Assembly (NCBI GenBank): GCA_013298665.1
Contig: JAAFIK010000001.1
Location: 124,001 to 188,000, forward strand
Source of the DNA: Chitinophagales bacterium
GTDB lineage: Bacteria > Bacteroidota > Bacteroidia > Chitinophagales > Chitinophagaceae
Direction: 5' to 3'
Length of the DNA: 64,000 nucleotides
The first letter of the stretch is position 1. Every line of letters starts with the position of its first letter. Below the pieces are notes generated by a model. The model had not been told where the DNA came from and searched no databases. It was given only the letters and a program-made list of their open reading frames with translations. The position numbers were made by a program, and so were the translations under genes. Below are positions 17,868-27,090 of the stretch, in pieces.

Positions 17868-19964
17868 ATGAAAAAAACACCTTTATGCAGGCCGTTTGCT
17901 GCGGTCTGTGCTGTGCTTACAAGCGTGAGCAGCAGCATTTTTAAATTTGGTATGCCGGGGCTGATCCTTTTGCTGTTGCGGTTGAACCCACTGTATGCCC
18001 AGACGCCGCTACCCGTTACCGAAACACAGGCTGAGGCTGTTGCCGGGCGGGGTGGTGACGGGATTGGCGAGCAGGATGCGGGCTGGTGGAATGACCTGCA
18101 CCAGCACCCACTCAACCTCAATACAGTTGATGAGTTGAGGTTGCTGGAACTGGGGCTCCTCAGTCCGGCACAGGTAAACAACTTTTTGCGGTATCGCGAA
18201 TTGTTTGGCCGGTTGATCAGTATCTATGAATTGCAGGCAGTTCCGGGTTGGGATATTCCGCTTTTACAGCAATTACGTCCTTATGTTTTTGTGGATGGGG
18301 AACCCTTGTCGTGGCCGGTATTGTGGCAGGGGCTTAAGGGAGGCAATCATCAATTGCTGCTGACCGGAGAGCGACGGTTTGTGGCCGGGCAGGGTACAGA
18401 CAGTAGTTATGCGGGGTCGCCCTGGCGGTTGTTGTTGCGTTACCGCTATTCGGGTGGTAATGGATTGGTGTATGGGTTTACGGGCGAGAAAGACCCGGGG
18501 GAGGCATTGCTGCGGAAGGGACGCGGCTTTGATTTTTATACGGCACATTTTTTTATGCGGCGGCCGGGGCGGTTACGTGCGCTGGCACTTGGTGATTTTA
18601 CTGTACAGATGGGGCAGGGCTTGTTGCAGTGGCAGGGTTTTGCCGCGTCGAAGGGAGGGGAGGTGCTGCAGATAAAGCGCCAGGGGCCGGTGCTGCGGCC
18701 TTACCGGGCCGGCGGGGAGTTTTACTTTCACCGGGGTGCGGGGGTTACACTCGGGTTGGGCAGATGGGGTGTGACGGCCTTTGTGTCGTTGCGCAGGCTG
18801 GATGCCAACCGCGTAACCGACAGTACGGGTGCTGTATTGCCTGAAGTTTCGGCATTACAGACGAGTGGATATCACCGTACTGCGGGTGAGCTTGCTGACC
18901 GGGCCATACAGCGACAAAAAGTATTGGGTGTTAATGTGGAAGGGAAGTTTGGCGGGGCAAGGATTGGTGCAAATCTGCTGTCCTACAGGTTCATGTATCC
19001 TTTTGTGGCATCGGCAGACTGGTACCGGCAATACAATTTCAGGGGCGACAGGTTATTGAACTATAGTGTCTATTACAGCGTGACCCATGGCAATGCCCAT
19101 TTTTTTGGTGAGGGTGCTGCTGATGGCAACAGGCATATCGCTTTTGTGCAGGGGATTATGCTGAGTGCAGCACCCACGGTTGACCTGGCCATGCTTTACC
19201 GGCATATTGACAGGGGTTTTTCTGCTTTTTACAATAACCCTTTTACAGAAAGCAGTAGTACTGCCTGTGAGCGGGGTTGTTATTTTGCAGTGGCTTTGCG
19301 CCCTGCCCCGGCCTGGCGTATCCAGGCATACGCTGATGTTTACCGGTATCCATGGCTGCGTTATCGCACGGATGCGCCTTCTGACGGAGAAGAATACTGG
19401 CTGCAGACCAACTGGAAGCCGAATAAACTGCTTGAGGCTTACTTCCGGTTCCGGTCTGTGACACGGGTCAACAATAGTAATGCGGAAGGAATTGTATTGC
19501 CCCTTCCGGAGGCCGTGCCTGTGCGTTCCTGGCGTTTACAGGTGCAATACCGGCTGCATTCTTCGCTTTTGTTGCGCCAGCGGGCGGAAATGATCTCGTA
19601 TAATGCCGGTGCGCCGACGCAGGAAGATGGGTTTGCGTTGTATAATGACCTGGTGTATAAACCTCTGCTTAAAAGGTACGGGGGTAATCTGCGTTTGATG
19701 TATGTGGAAACGGGTGGATACAATACCCGGATTTATGCATATGAAAACGATGTACTGTTTAGTGGCGGGGGTGTTCCGGCGTTTTATGGCAGGGCTTGGC
19801 GGGCTTACCTCAATGTACATGTTGATTTTGGCAAATATTGGTCGGCTTGGGTGCGGTTGGCCAGAACCGGTGCGATAAGTAAGTCGTTGATTACCAGTGC
19901 ATTACCAATAGATAATCCTGACAGCAATAAAGACCTGACCATACAGGTGCGTTGGCAGTTTTAA
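17868..19964 (+). CDS. Helix-hairpin-helix (ComEA-like) domain fused to a predicted outer-membrane barrel
   Basis: 698-residue exported protein. A signal/hydrophobic segment (about 25-45, LILLLLRLNPLYAQ) is followed by a ComEA-like double helix-hairpin-helix region at about 70-145: HPLNLNTVDELRLLELGLLS, then FLRYRELFGRLISIYELQAV. The rest, about 150-698, is rich in aromatic-ended beta strands and ends NKDLTIQVRWQF, with a terminal Phe as in outer-membrane barrels. ComEA-type domains bind DNA, so a role in DNA binding or uptake at the outer membrane is possible but not shown. Homologues are usually annotated only as HHH-domain proteins. Confidence 0.72.
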   Translation: MKKTPLCRPFAAVCAVLTSVSSSIFKFGMPGLILLLLRLNPLYAQTPLPVTETQAEAVAGRGGDGIGEQDAGWWNDLHQHPLNLNTVDELRLLELGLLSPAQVNNFLRYRELFGRLISIYELQAVPGWDIPLLQQLRPYVFVDGEPLSWPVLWQGLKGGNHQLLLTGERRFVAGQGTDSSYAGSPWRLLLRYRYSGGNGLVYGFTGEKDPGEALLRKGRGFDFYTAHFFMRRPGRLRALALGDFTVQMGQGLLQWQGFAASKGGEVLQIKRQGPVLRPYRAGGEFYFHRGAGVTLGLGRWGVTAFVSLRRLDANRVTDSTGAVLPEVSALQTSGYHRTAGELADRAIQRQKVLGVNVEGKFGGARIGANLLSYRFMYPFVASADWYRQYNFRGDRLLNYSVYYSVTHGNAHFFGEGAADGNRHIAFVQGIMLSAAPTVDLAMLYRHIDRGFSAFYNNPFTESSSTACERGCYFAVALRPAPAWRIQAYADVYRYPWLRYRTDAPSDGEEYWLQTNWKPNKLLEAYFRFRSVTRVNNSNAEGIVLPLPEAVPVRSWRLQVQYRLHSSLLLRQRAEMISYNAGAPTQEDGFALYNDLVYKPLLKRYGGNLRLMYVETGGYNTRIYAYENDVLFSGGGVPAFYGRAWRAYLNVHVDFGKYWSAWVRLARTGAISKSLITSALPIDNPDSNKDLTIQVRWQF

Positions 19965-20061
19965 GAAAAGATTAATTTTTTTTTGTAAAAATGCAGCATC
20001 TCCGCTGCATTATATGTCCGTTCATCCATGTTATTTCACCCCATGCAATATTTAACAATAT

Positions 20062-20091
20062 TTTGACATTTGAAAAATATCCCTATTTTTA
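20062..20091 (+). promoter_or_regulatory. Candidate promoter of the SusC/D operon
   Basis: TTTG (20062-20065), 18 nt, then TATTTTTA (20084-20091). This is close to the Bacteroidota consensus, with one mismatch in the -7 element and spacing one base short. The start codon is 27 bp downstream. Confidence 0.45.
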
Positions 20092-20118
20092 CAGAATCAC
20101 AAAACAACTAAATCGCAC

Positions 20119-23100
20119 ATGAGAAGATTTTTGACACTGTTTTCTATGCTGATGCTCTGTGGAGTGTTGGCTTTCGCCCAGAGCCGGGTGGTGTCCGGTA
20201 AGGTTACCGATGAATCAGGTAACCCTGTGCCTTTTGCCTCTGTTAAGGTTAAAGGATCCAGGTCGGGCGTTTCTGCTGATGCCTATGGTCAATACACGAT
20301 TAAAGTAAAGGATGGTGATGTACTGGAAGTTTCCGGTACCGGTTTTAAAGCAAAAGAAGTAAATGTAGGTACTCAAACCAACATTACCACATCTATTGAA
20401 AAGGGCGCAAGTTCAAATCTTACAGAAGTGGTGGTAACGGGCGCTTTTAATACCAAGCGTACTGCCCGCAGTACTTCAGCCAATGCCCAGGTGATCGGTG
20501 GTGAACAACTGAACACCATCCGTACGCCAGACATCAACAATGCACTTGCCGGTAAAGTAGCCGGTGCACAGGTTCGCAGCCAGTCTGCTGTTGCGCTTGG
20601 CCGCCCCACAGCCGTTCGCCTTCGTGGTGAAAATGGTTTTGGTGCAGGAGCCGGTGCCCTGTATGTTGTGGATGGTACAATTATTCCGAATGGCAGTGAA
20701 ATCAACCCCGATGATGTAGAAGACATGACCGTATTGCAGGGTCCTTCTGCTGCAGCACTTTTTGGCCCGGAAGCAAAAAATGGTGCCATTGTAATCACTA
20801 CCAAACGAGCGCGTAAGTCGCAAAAAACTCTCGGTGTTGAAATCAACAGTGCCGTTCAGTTTGACAAGGTGTACATCACGCCTAACTACCAGAACTCATA
20901 TGCTGGTGGTGGTGTTGGAGACCTGATCCAGTACAACTGGAAGCCTACGCATCCTGCAGAATGGAAAACGCTGGATGGTAAGTTTTTTCATGATTTTACG
21001 GATGATGCCAGTTGGGGTCCCCGCATGGTAGGGCAGGAATATATTCCATGGTATGCTTTTTATCCCGGTACAAAATATACGGGTAAGACGGCTAACCTGA
21101 ATCCCCAGCCCAACAATGCCCGTGATTACTACAACACAGGTGTTACGTTTACGAATAATATCAATATGTCCAAAGCGGGTGATGGTTACAACTTCAGGTT
21201 GTCTTACACTAACCTTGATGTTAAAGGGTTGGTGCCTACAGAATACATGAAGCGTCATACCCTGAACTTCAATACCAGCATTGATCTTAATGCGCATTTC
21301 ACACTGGGTGCTAACATCAACTATATAGCACAGGACAGGAATGCAGAAAGTAACGATGCTTATTCTAACCAAAGTTCCGGTTCATTTAATCAGTGGTTTC
21401 ACCGCGACTTAGACATGAACATTATGCGTGAGATGCGGAATGTAAGGTCTCCGAATGGTGTGATGACGAGCTGGAACCACGCCAATCCCGGAGCGTATGA
21501 TCCGGCTGATCCCAATACTTTCTACAAAGGAAACTATTGGTTCAATTTCTACTCTTATTTTGACAATGTGAGCAATAAGGACAGGCGTGACCGCGTATTT
21601 GGTGATGTTTCACTGACGTACAAATTCAACAACGACCTGCGTTTCCGGTTTACTTACCGCAAGCAACAACTTACCACGAATGCTGAATTTATCCAGCGCA
21701 GTGAGTTGGAAAACAGTGGTACACAAACCAGTTTCAACTATTATGAAGGTAATAACAGAGCCTCTTACGGTACCAACAATACTTTCAGCGACCGGCAGAA
21801 CTATGAAGGTTTAATCTCTTACAGTAAGAAGATTAAAGATTTCTCTGTAAATGCGAACGCTGGTATTGATATCCTGAAAACACGTACCAGGGCAATCAAC
21901 GCCAATACTGTTGGTGGTCTGAACGTACAAGGTTTGTATTCGCTGACTAATTCCAAAAGCCCGATCAACTATGGTAATACACGTAACCAGTATGCACGCC
22001 GTGCACTGTTTGCCAGGGCCGATTTTGGTTTCCGCAATTACCTCTTCGTTGAAGGTACATTCCGCCGCGATTATATTTCCACGCAGCCGGTGGGTGTGCC
22101 CATTGATTCCAAATCATTTGGTGTGTCTTTTGTGTTCAGCGATCTGATTAAAGAGCAGGTGCCTTTCCTTTCTTTTGGTAAAATCCGCGCTTCATGGGGT
22201 GAGGTCATCGACGCACTTGATATCTATCAGTTGAACGCAGATTATTCTGTAGCCAATCAGCAATGGGGTACCAACTTCCTGATGACTACTCCTGACCGTT
22301 TGCCTACCGCTACTTTGAGTGGTTCTGTAAACCAGGAAAAAGAAATCGGTATTGAACTGCGTTTCCTTAAGAACCGTTTGGGTATCAGCGCTACTTACTG
22401 GAACAGGGTGAATGACGGATTCCCGGTTAACGCCTCAGTAAATGGTGCTTCCGGTATCAGCGTATTGTCGCTGAACGCCGGCCGTATCGATAAAGAAGGT
22501 ATTGACCTGACGGTGAATCTTAAGCCTTTCCTGAAGAAAAACTTTACCTGGGATATCAATGCTACCTGGGGACTGCTCAAGAAAAATACCATTACTGAAA
22601 TTGCTCCCGGTTTAACAAGACTGGTTGTTGCTTCCGGTGCGTTCTCCGGATCTTCATCTGCATACACCGTGAATGAAGTTGGTCAACGCTGGGGTACTAT
22701 GTTTGGTGGTGGTATCAAGCGCCTGAATGGTCAGCCTGTGCTGACGGATAAAGGAATGTTTACCAGGGAAGCTGATGTGAAGTTTGGCAGTGTACTGCCC
22801 GACTATACCGGTGGTGTTCAGAACAGTTTTACCATCAAAAAGAATTTCATTGTTAACGTTAACATCGACTACTCATGGGGTGGTAAGTTCTTCTCCCTGT
22901 CTGATTTCTGGGGTTCATTCTCCGGTTTGACTGCGCGTACGGCTACACTTAATGACCGTGGTATTCCCATCAGGGATCCGGTGGGCAATGGTGGCGGTGT
23001 ACACGTAAATGGTGTTGACAATACGGGTAAGCCAGTTGATTATTATGTGGATGCACAAACGTACTACCACCAGTTCCGTAACGGAAACATTTCTGAAGCC

Positions 23101-23349
23101 AGCATTTATGACCTGACTTTTGTAAAAATGCGTGAGTTGAGCATCGGGTATAAAATTCCTGTAAGCAGACTTGGTCGTGCAGGTAAATACATCAACAATG
23201 CTGTATTCTCTATTATCTCAAGAAACCCATGGTTGATCTATTCCAAAACCAAGGATTTCGATCCGTCTGAGATCAGTAATGTACAGGGTGAGGATGGACA
23301 GTTCCCCGGAACAAGGTCGCTTGGTGTTAACCTCAAAATTGGTTTCTAA
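20119..23349 (+). CDS. SusC/RagA family TonB-linked outer-membrane transporter
   Basis: 1076-residue TonB-dependent transporter. The signal peptide covers about 1-20 (CGVLAFAQ). A carboxypeptidase-D-regulatory-like domain follows (about 22-100; VVSGKVTDESGNPVPFASVK), then a TonB-box-like TEVVVTGAF and a plug domain with NALAGKVAGAQVRSQS, LYVVDGTI and GPSAAALFGPEAKNG. The remainder is the 22-strand barrel, ending TRSLGVNLKIGF. It is predicted to import oligomers captured by the SusD partner encoded 21 bp downstream. The substrate is unknown because no carbohydrate-active enzyme is encoded nearby. Confidence 0.95.
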   Translation: MRRFLTLFSMLMLCGVLAFAQSRVVSGKVTDESGNPVPFASVKVKGSRSGVSADAYGQYTIKVKDGDVLEVSGTGFKAKEVNVGTQTNITTSIEKGASSNLTEVVVTGAFNTKRTARSTSANAQVIGGEQLNTIRTPDINNALAGKVAGAQVRSQSAVALGRPTAVRLRGENGFGAGAGALYVVDGTIIPNGSEINPDDVEDMTVLQGPSAAALFGPEAKNGAIVITTKRARKSQKTLGVEINSAVQFDKVYITPNYQNSYAGGGVGDLIQYNWKPTHPAEWKTLDGKFFHDFTDDASWGPRMVGQEYIPWYAFYPGTKYTGKTANLNPQPNNARDYYNTGVTFTNNINMSKAGDGYNFRLSYTNLDVKGLVPTEYMKRHTLNFNTSIDLNAHFTLGANINYIAQDRNAESNDAYSNQSSGSFNQWFHRDLDMNIMREMRNVRSPNGVMTSWNHANPGAYDPADPNTFYKGNYWFNFYSYFDNVSNKDRRDRVFGDVSLTYKFNNDLRFRFTYRKQQLTTNAEFIQRSELENSGTQTSFNYYEGNNRASYGTNNTFSDRQNYEGLISYSKKIKDFSVNANAGIDILKTRTRAINANTVGGLNVQGLYSLTNSKSPINYGNTRNQYARRALFARADFGFRNYLFVEGTFRRDYISTQPVGVPIDSKSFGVSFVFSDLIKEQVPFLSFGKIRASWGEVIDALDIYQLNADYSVANQQWGTNFLMTTPDRLPTATLSGSVNQEKEIGIELRFLKNRLGISATYWNRVNDGFPVNASVNGASGISVLSLNAGRIDKEGIDLTVNLKPFLKKNFTWDINATWGLLKKNTITEIAPGLTRLVVASGAFSGSSSAYTVNEVGQRWGTMFGGGIKRLNGQPVLTDKGMFTREADVKFGSVLPDYTGGVQNSFTIKKNFIVNVNIDYSWGGKFFSLSDFWGSFSGLTARTATLNDRGIPIRDPVGNGGGVHVNGVDNTGKPVDYYVDAQTYYHQFRNGNISEASIYDLTFVKMRELSIGYKIPVSRLGRAGKYINNAVFSIISRNPWLIYSKTKDFDPSEISNVQGEDGQFPGTRSLGVNLKIGF

Positions 23350-23370
23350 TCCACTTTAAACAATTAAGCA

Positions 23371-24822
23371 ATGAAAAGAATAATATATAATGTACTCTCC
23401 ATTTCTGCAATAGTTGCTGTTATGGCTGGTGCAAACGGATGTAAGAAATTAGAGGATTTCGGTGATCTGAACATCAATCCGAATACAACACCTCTGCCTG
23501 TTACGGGCGCGCTGCTCACTAATGTGGAAGCCGGTATTGGTGGTTTTGCCGCACAAACCCGTGGTGGTTTGTATTGCCAGTATTTTGCAGAAACGCAATA
23601 CACGGACGTGTCTTTGTATGCACTTCCCCAATTGGATTTTGACGGAGCCTACTCTGGTTTGATGATGGATTGTCAGAATATCATCAACCAGAACAGTAAT
23701 GAAGGAACGAAATTGTATGCTTCACAATCGGGTTCCAATGCGAACCAGATTGCGGCTGCCAAGATCCTGAAGTCATATATCATGTGGACAGTTACTGACC
23801 GGTGGGGTGATGCACCTTATTCTCAGGCTTTCCTGGGCATTACCAATCTTTATCCCAAGTACGACAAGCAGGAAGATGTCTATAAAGCCCTGCTAAAAGA
23901 CCTTAAGGATGCGGTTGCCGGATTTGATGCCGGAGCTGCACTGAAAGGTGATATCCTGTTTAATGGTAATAATGCTGCCTGGAAAAAATGGGGGAATTCG
24001 CTCCGTATGCTGATGGCGCTCCGCCTGAGCAAGCAATATCCTGCTGCCGGTGGTTTTGCTGCAACTGAATTTGCAGCAGCGCTGGCCGATGGTGCTTCTA
24101 TCAGTACCAATGCAGAAAATGTGGTGGTAGCTTATCCTGGCGGTTCATACCGGAATCCATGGTTCCTGCTGTACGAAAGCCGTAATGACTTTGCCGTAAG
24201 TGCACCTTATGTATCCTTACTCGGCAGTATGGGTGATACACGTATCAGCGCTATGGCTACTTCAACCGTAGGGTTTCCTTATGGGTTGACGCGTGACCTG
24301 GCCGTTGATTTCGGTGACAATAATACCAATTATGCCAAAATCCTTGCTGCTGGTCGCCGTGCAGAGGGTTCACCTTTGGTGATGCTTGGTGCATCGCAGG
24401 TACTGCTTGCCCGTGCCGAAGCTGCTGAAAGGGGGTGGACAGCCGAAAACGCTGCTACATTATATGCACAGGGTATTGCGGCTTCTTTTGATCAATGGGG
24501 GGTGTCTATGCCAGGTGCCTACATGACCGGCGCTGCGGTAGATTATGCCAATGCGGGTACGCCTAAACTGCAGAAGATTGCTATTCAGCGTTATATTGCC
24601 ACTTACCCGGATGGTACACAGGGCTGGTGCGAATGGAGAAGAACAGGATTCCCTGCGCTTACCCCAACTACCTATGCTACCAATGCGAGCAAGCAGATTC
24701 CACGCAGGTTTACTTATGGGGCGCGTGAAGTGAGCCTGAACCCCGCAAGTCTTGCTGCAGCGGTTGCCGCACTTTCCGGTGGTGACACACAGGATTCAAG
24801 GGTATGGTGGGATAAACCATAA
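23371..24822 (+). CDS. SusD/RagB family surface lipoprotein (SusD-like_2 type)
   Basis: 483-residue lipoprotein with lipobox ANGC (Cys24), followed by KKLEDFGDLNINPNTTPLPV, the typical start of the SusD-like_2 group. Helical TPR-like segments carry IMWTVTDRWGDAPYSQA, and the C-terminal region has GWCEWRRTGFPAL and IPRRFTYGAREVSLN, all common in the family. It is predicted to form the lid over the SusC barrel encoded just upstream. The gene order SusC-SusD-DUF1735 indicates an operon. Confidence 0.93.
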   Translation: MKRIIYNVLSISAIVAVMAGANGCKKLEDFGDLNINPNTTPLPVTGALLTNVEAGIGGFAAQTRGGLYCQYFAETQYTDVSLYALPQLDFDGAYSGLMMDCQNIINQNSNEGTKLYASQSGSNANQIAAAKILKSYIMWTVTDRWGDAPYSQAFLGITNLYPKYDKQEDVYKALLKDLKDAVAGFDAGAALKGDILFNGNNAAWKKWGNSLRMLMALRLSKQYPAAGGFAATEFAAALADGASISTNAENVVVAYPGGSYRNPWFLLYESRNDFAVSAPYVSLLGSMGDTRISAMATSTVGFPYGLTRDLAVDFGDNNTNYAKILAAGRRAEGSPLVMLGASQVLLARAEAAERGWTAENAATLYAQGIAASFDQWGVSMPGAYMTGAAVDYANAGTPKLQKIAIQRYIATYPDGTQGWCEWRRTGFPALTPTTYATNASKQIPRRFTYGAREVSLNPASLAAAVAALSGGDTQDSRVWWDKP

Positions 24823-24903
24823 TCGTTTTATATTGTTATATTGAGCCGGTATCTTGTAATATTCCGGCTCAATTTTAAAACTTACATCATAAAAACTCAA
24901 ATC

Positions 24904-25845
24904 ATGAAATTTTTTAATCTTTCAAAAGTGATCGGCGGGGTTGCTGTTTCGGCACTTTTGTTCAGTTCCTGCGATAAGGCAGAGAAGGCTGAACCCTTAG
25001 GCGATGCCGGCCAGACCATCGTTAAGATGCTGCAGGTGAGCAAAAAGACCATCAATGTGGAACTAATCAATACACCCCAGCCGCTCAATATGGTGGATAT
25101 CCGCCGTGATGTGCCTAATGCCGGGGAGTTGAATAAAACCATGAAGGTTATTGTTGAAGACGATCCGGGTGCTGTAACGGATTACAATGCTAAAAATGGT
25201 ACTGCATTTATTGCTATCCCGACTGCATTGTATGCTATTGATGCTGCAAACCCTAAAGTGGGTAACGACTATACTGTAACCCTCAATCCAGGTGAATTTG
25301 CAAAATGGCTGAAGTTCTCATTGCCCAATGCACTGGCACTTGATTTGTCGAAGACCTATGCGTTTGGTTTCACCATCAAATCGGCTGATGCCAATGGTAA
25401 GATCGCCGTTGCGTCTAAAACCATTGTGGTTGAAATTGGTGTTAAGAACCAATGGGATGGCCGCTACAAGCTGAATGGTTACTTTAACCACCCCTCTTAC
25501 ACAGGATTTTACGAAACCAATAAAATTGAGTTGCGTACCGCTGGTGCCAATGTGCTGGATATGTTCTGTACCATTTGGGACGAGTACGCGCATCCTTTCA
25601 ACGTTGGTGGCGGTACATTAAACCGCTTTGCAAATGTGGCTCCGCGCTATATTGTAAATGCGAACAACAGCATTTCTCTGAGCAATGGTGGTCCGGGTAA
25701 TACCTTAAATTTTGTACCTGCGATCGGAGCGAACAACAGGTATGATCCTACAAGTAAAATTTTCTATATCCAGCATGGTTATCAGAATGCTGCCGGTGCA
25801 TACCGGATATGGACGGATACGCTTGCCTATATCGGCCCGCGTTAA
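24904..25845 (+). CDS. DUF1735 domain surface lipoprotein
   Basis: 313-residue lipoprotein with lipobox LFSSC (Cys23). The N-terminal half matches DUF1735: VSKKTINVELINTPQPLN, a VEDDPGAVTDYNAKNGTAF segment and VTLNPGEFAKWLKFSLPN. The C-terminal half (about 190-313; NQWDGRYKLNGYFNHP) is a beta-rich region that could bind ligand. DUF1735 proteins are SusE-like surface glycan-binding partners of SusCD systems. It is the last gene of the operon, 81 bp after the SusD gene. The start at 24904 leaves out an upstream frame at 24841. Confidence 0.85.
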   Translation: MKFFNLSKVIGGVAVSALLFSSCDKAEKAEPLGDAGQTIVKMLQVSKKTINVELINTPQPLNMVDIRRDVPNAGELNKTMKVIVEDDPGAVTDYNAKNGTAFIAIPTALYAIDAANPKVGNDYTVTLNPGEFAKWLKFSLPNALALDLSKTYAFGFTIKSADANGKIAVASKTIVVEIGVKNQWDGRYKLNGYFNHPSYTGFYETNKIELRTAGANVLDMFCTIWDEYAHPFNVGGGTLNRFANVAPRYIVNANNSISLSNGGPGNTLNFVPAIGANNRYDPTSKIFYIQHGYQNAAGAYRIWTDTLAYIGPR

Positions 25846-25894
25846 TTCTAACCATTACGGTTGACGTGCTTTGGTGAAGCACTTCCCAATACTG

Positions 25895-25930
25895 AACAGG
25901 CTGTCATTTTTGGCAGCCTGTTTTATTTTG
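25895..25930 (+). terminator. Terminator of the SusCD-DUF1735 operon
   Basis: AACAGGCTG pairs perfectly with CAGCCTGTT across a 10-nt loop, followed by a T-rich tail. It lies 49 bp after the DUF1735 stop codon. Confidence 0.8.
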
Positions 25931-25972
25931 TCTCTCCGGGTGTTTATTAGGGGCAAAATACCGGCGGGGTTT

Positions 25973-25980
25973 TATCTTTG
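25973..25980 (+). promoter_or_regulatory. Candidate -7 promoter element for the DUF3467 gene
   Basis: TATCTTTG exactly matches TAnnTTTG, 18 bp before the start codon. No clear TTTG is found at the expected upstream spacing. Confidence 0.5.
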
Positions 25981-25998
25981 CTGCCAAAACAATATATC

Positions 25999-26313
25999 AT
26001 GAGCAATATAAACGAACAGCAGGGACAATTGAATATTGAAATATCAGAGGAAGTAGCAGAGGGGGAATATGCCAACCTGGCCATCATTACCCATAGCCAT
26101 GCGGAGTTTGTGATCGATTTTGTAAATGTAATGCCTGGTACACCCAAGAGTAAGGTGAAAAGCAGGATTATCCTTACGCCTTTTCATGCCAAACGCTTTA
26201 TGAAAGCAATGGTGGACAACGTCAAGAAGTTTGAAGCCAATAATGGCGTTATTCAGGACATGGAGGCAGTGGAGATGCCCTTTACTTTTGGAGGTCCAAC
26301 TGCCCAGGCCTGA
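25999..26313 (+). CDS. DUF3467 domain protein
   Basis: 104-residue cytosolic protein. DUF3467 hallmarks are GEYANLAIITHSHAEFVIDF, MPGTPKSKVKSRIILTPFHA and KRFMKAMVDNVKKFE. The function is unknown, although the domain is widespread in Bacteroidota and related phyla. It starts at the ATG at 25999 and converges on radC with a 5-bp gap. Confidence 0.9.
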   Translation: MSNINEQQGQLNIEISEEVAEGEYANLAIITHSHAEFVIDFVNVMPGTPKSKVKSRIILTPFHAKRFMKAMVDNVKKFEANNGVIQDMEAVEMPFTFGGPTAQA

Positions 26314-26318
26314 TGCTT

Positions 26319-27020
26319 TTACAACAACCCACTATCGGCAAAGCTGTAATAGCCCTCTTCGCTGACGATAATATGGTCGGTTATCCTGATGTCGAAATAA
26401 CTGGCAGCGAGTCTTATTTTTGTTGTAATTTCTTCATCGGCCTTACTGGGCATCAAACTTCCTGAGGGATGGTTGTGACAGAGTATCAGTGCGGTAGCTT
26501 CTTCCTCAAGCGCTTTTTTCAGGATGATCCGCGGATCGGCAACGGTACCGGTGATCCCGCCCTTACTGATGATTTCAAAGTGCTTGATCCGGTTGGCACG
26601 GTTGAGAAAGACCACGCCGAATACTTCATAAGCATAGTCTTTGAGCATGGCCTGCAGGTAACCTCCGATATCACGACTGGTTCGGATGATGGGTTTGTCG
26701 AGCAGTACAGATGCCTGTCGCCTTCTGCCGAGTTCCATTGCGGCTGCGATGGTAATGGCTTTAGCGGCACCGATGCCTTTCACCTGGCTGATCTCTTTAA
26801 TGCTGAGTTTTCCAAGTTCGTTGAGGTTGTTGGTACCAAGGTGTAATACTTCTTTTGCCAATTGTACTGCAGATTTGTTGCGATTGCCGCTGTTGATGAG
26901 GATGGCCAGCAGTTCGGAATCGCTCAGGGTTGATGCGCCTTTCTCCATCATTTTCTCTCTTGGTCGGTCGTCGGTAGCCCAGTGTTTTATAGATGTGGAA
27001 GGGTTGTTGAAATTTTCCAT
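26319..27020 (-). CDS. radC: RadC family JAMM/MPN domain protein
   Basis: 233-residue RadC protein, full length for the family. A helix-hairpin-helix segment (ISQVKGIGAAKAITIAAAME) lies in the first half and an MPN/JAMM metalloprotease-like domain in the second, with the metal motif CHNHPSGSLMPSKAD (H-x-H...D). Despite the old name, a DNA-repair role is not established. The start at the ATG at 27020 (MENFNNPSTSIKHW) is preferred to an upstream in-frame start at 27110 that would run into prs. Confidence 0.95.
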   Translation of the reverse strand: MENFNNPSTSIKHWATDDRPREKMMEKGASTLSDSELLAILINSGNRNKSAVQLAKEVLHLGTNNLNELGKLSIKEISQVKGIGAAKAITIAAAMELGRRRQASVLLDKPIIRTSRDIGGYLQAMLKDYAYEVFGVVFLNRANRIKHFEIISKGGITGTVADPRIILKKALEEEATALILCHNHPSGSLMPSKADEEITTKIRLAASYFDIRITDHIIVSEEGYYSFADSGLL

Positions 27021-27090
27021 ATGATAAAGATAATGATCGGAACTTAAATGATAATTTCGCACCAAATATTTCTTCCCAATCTTTTCTATT

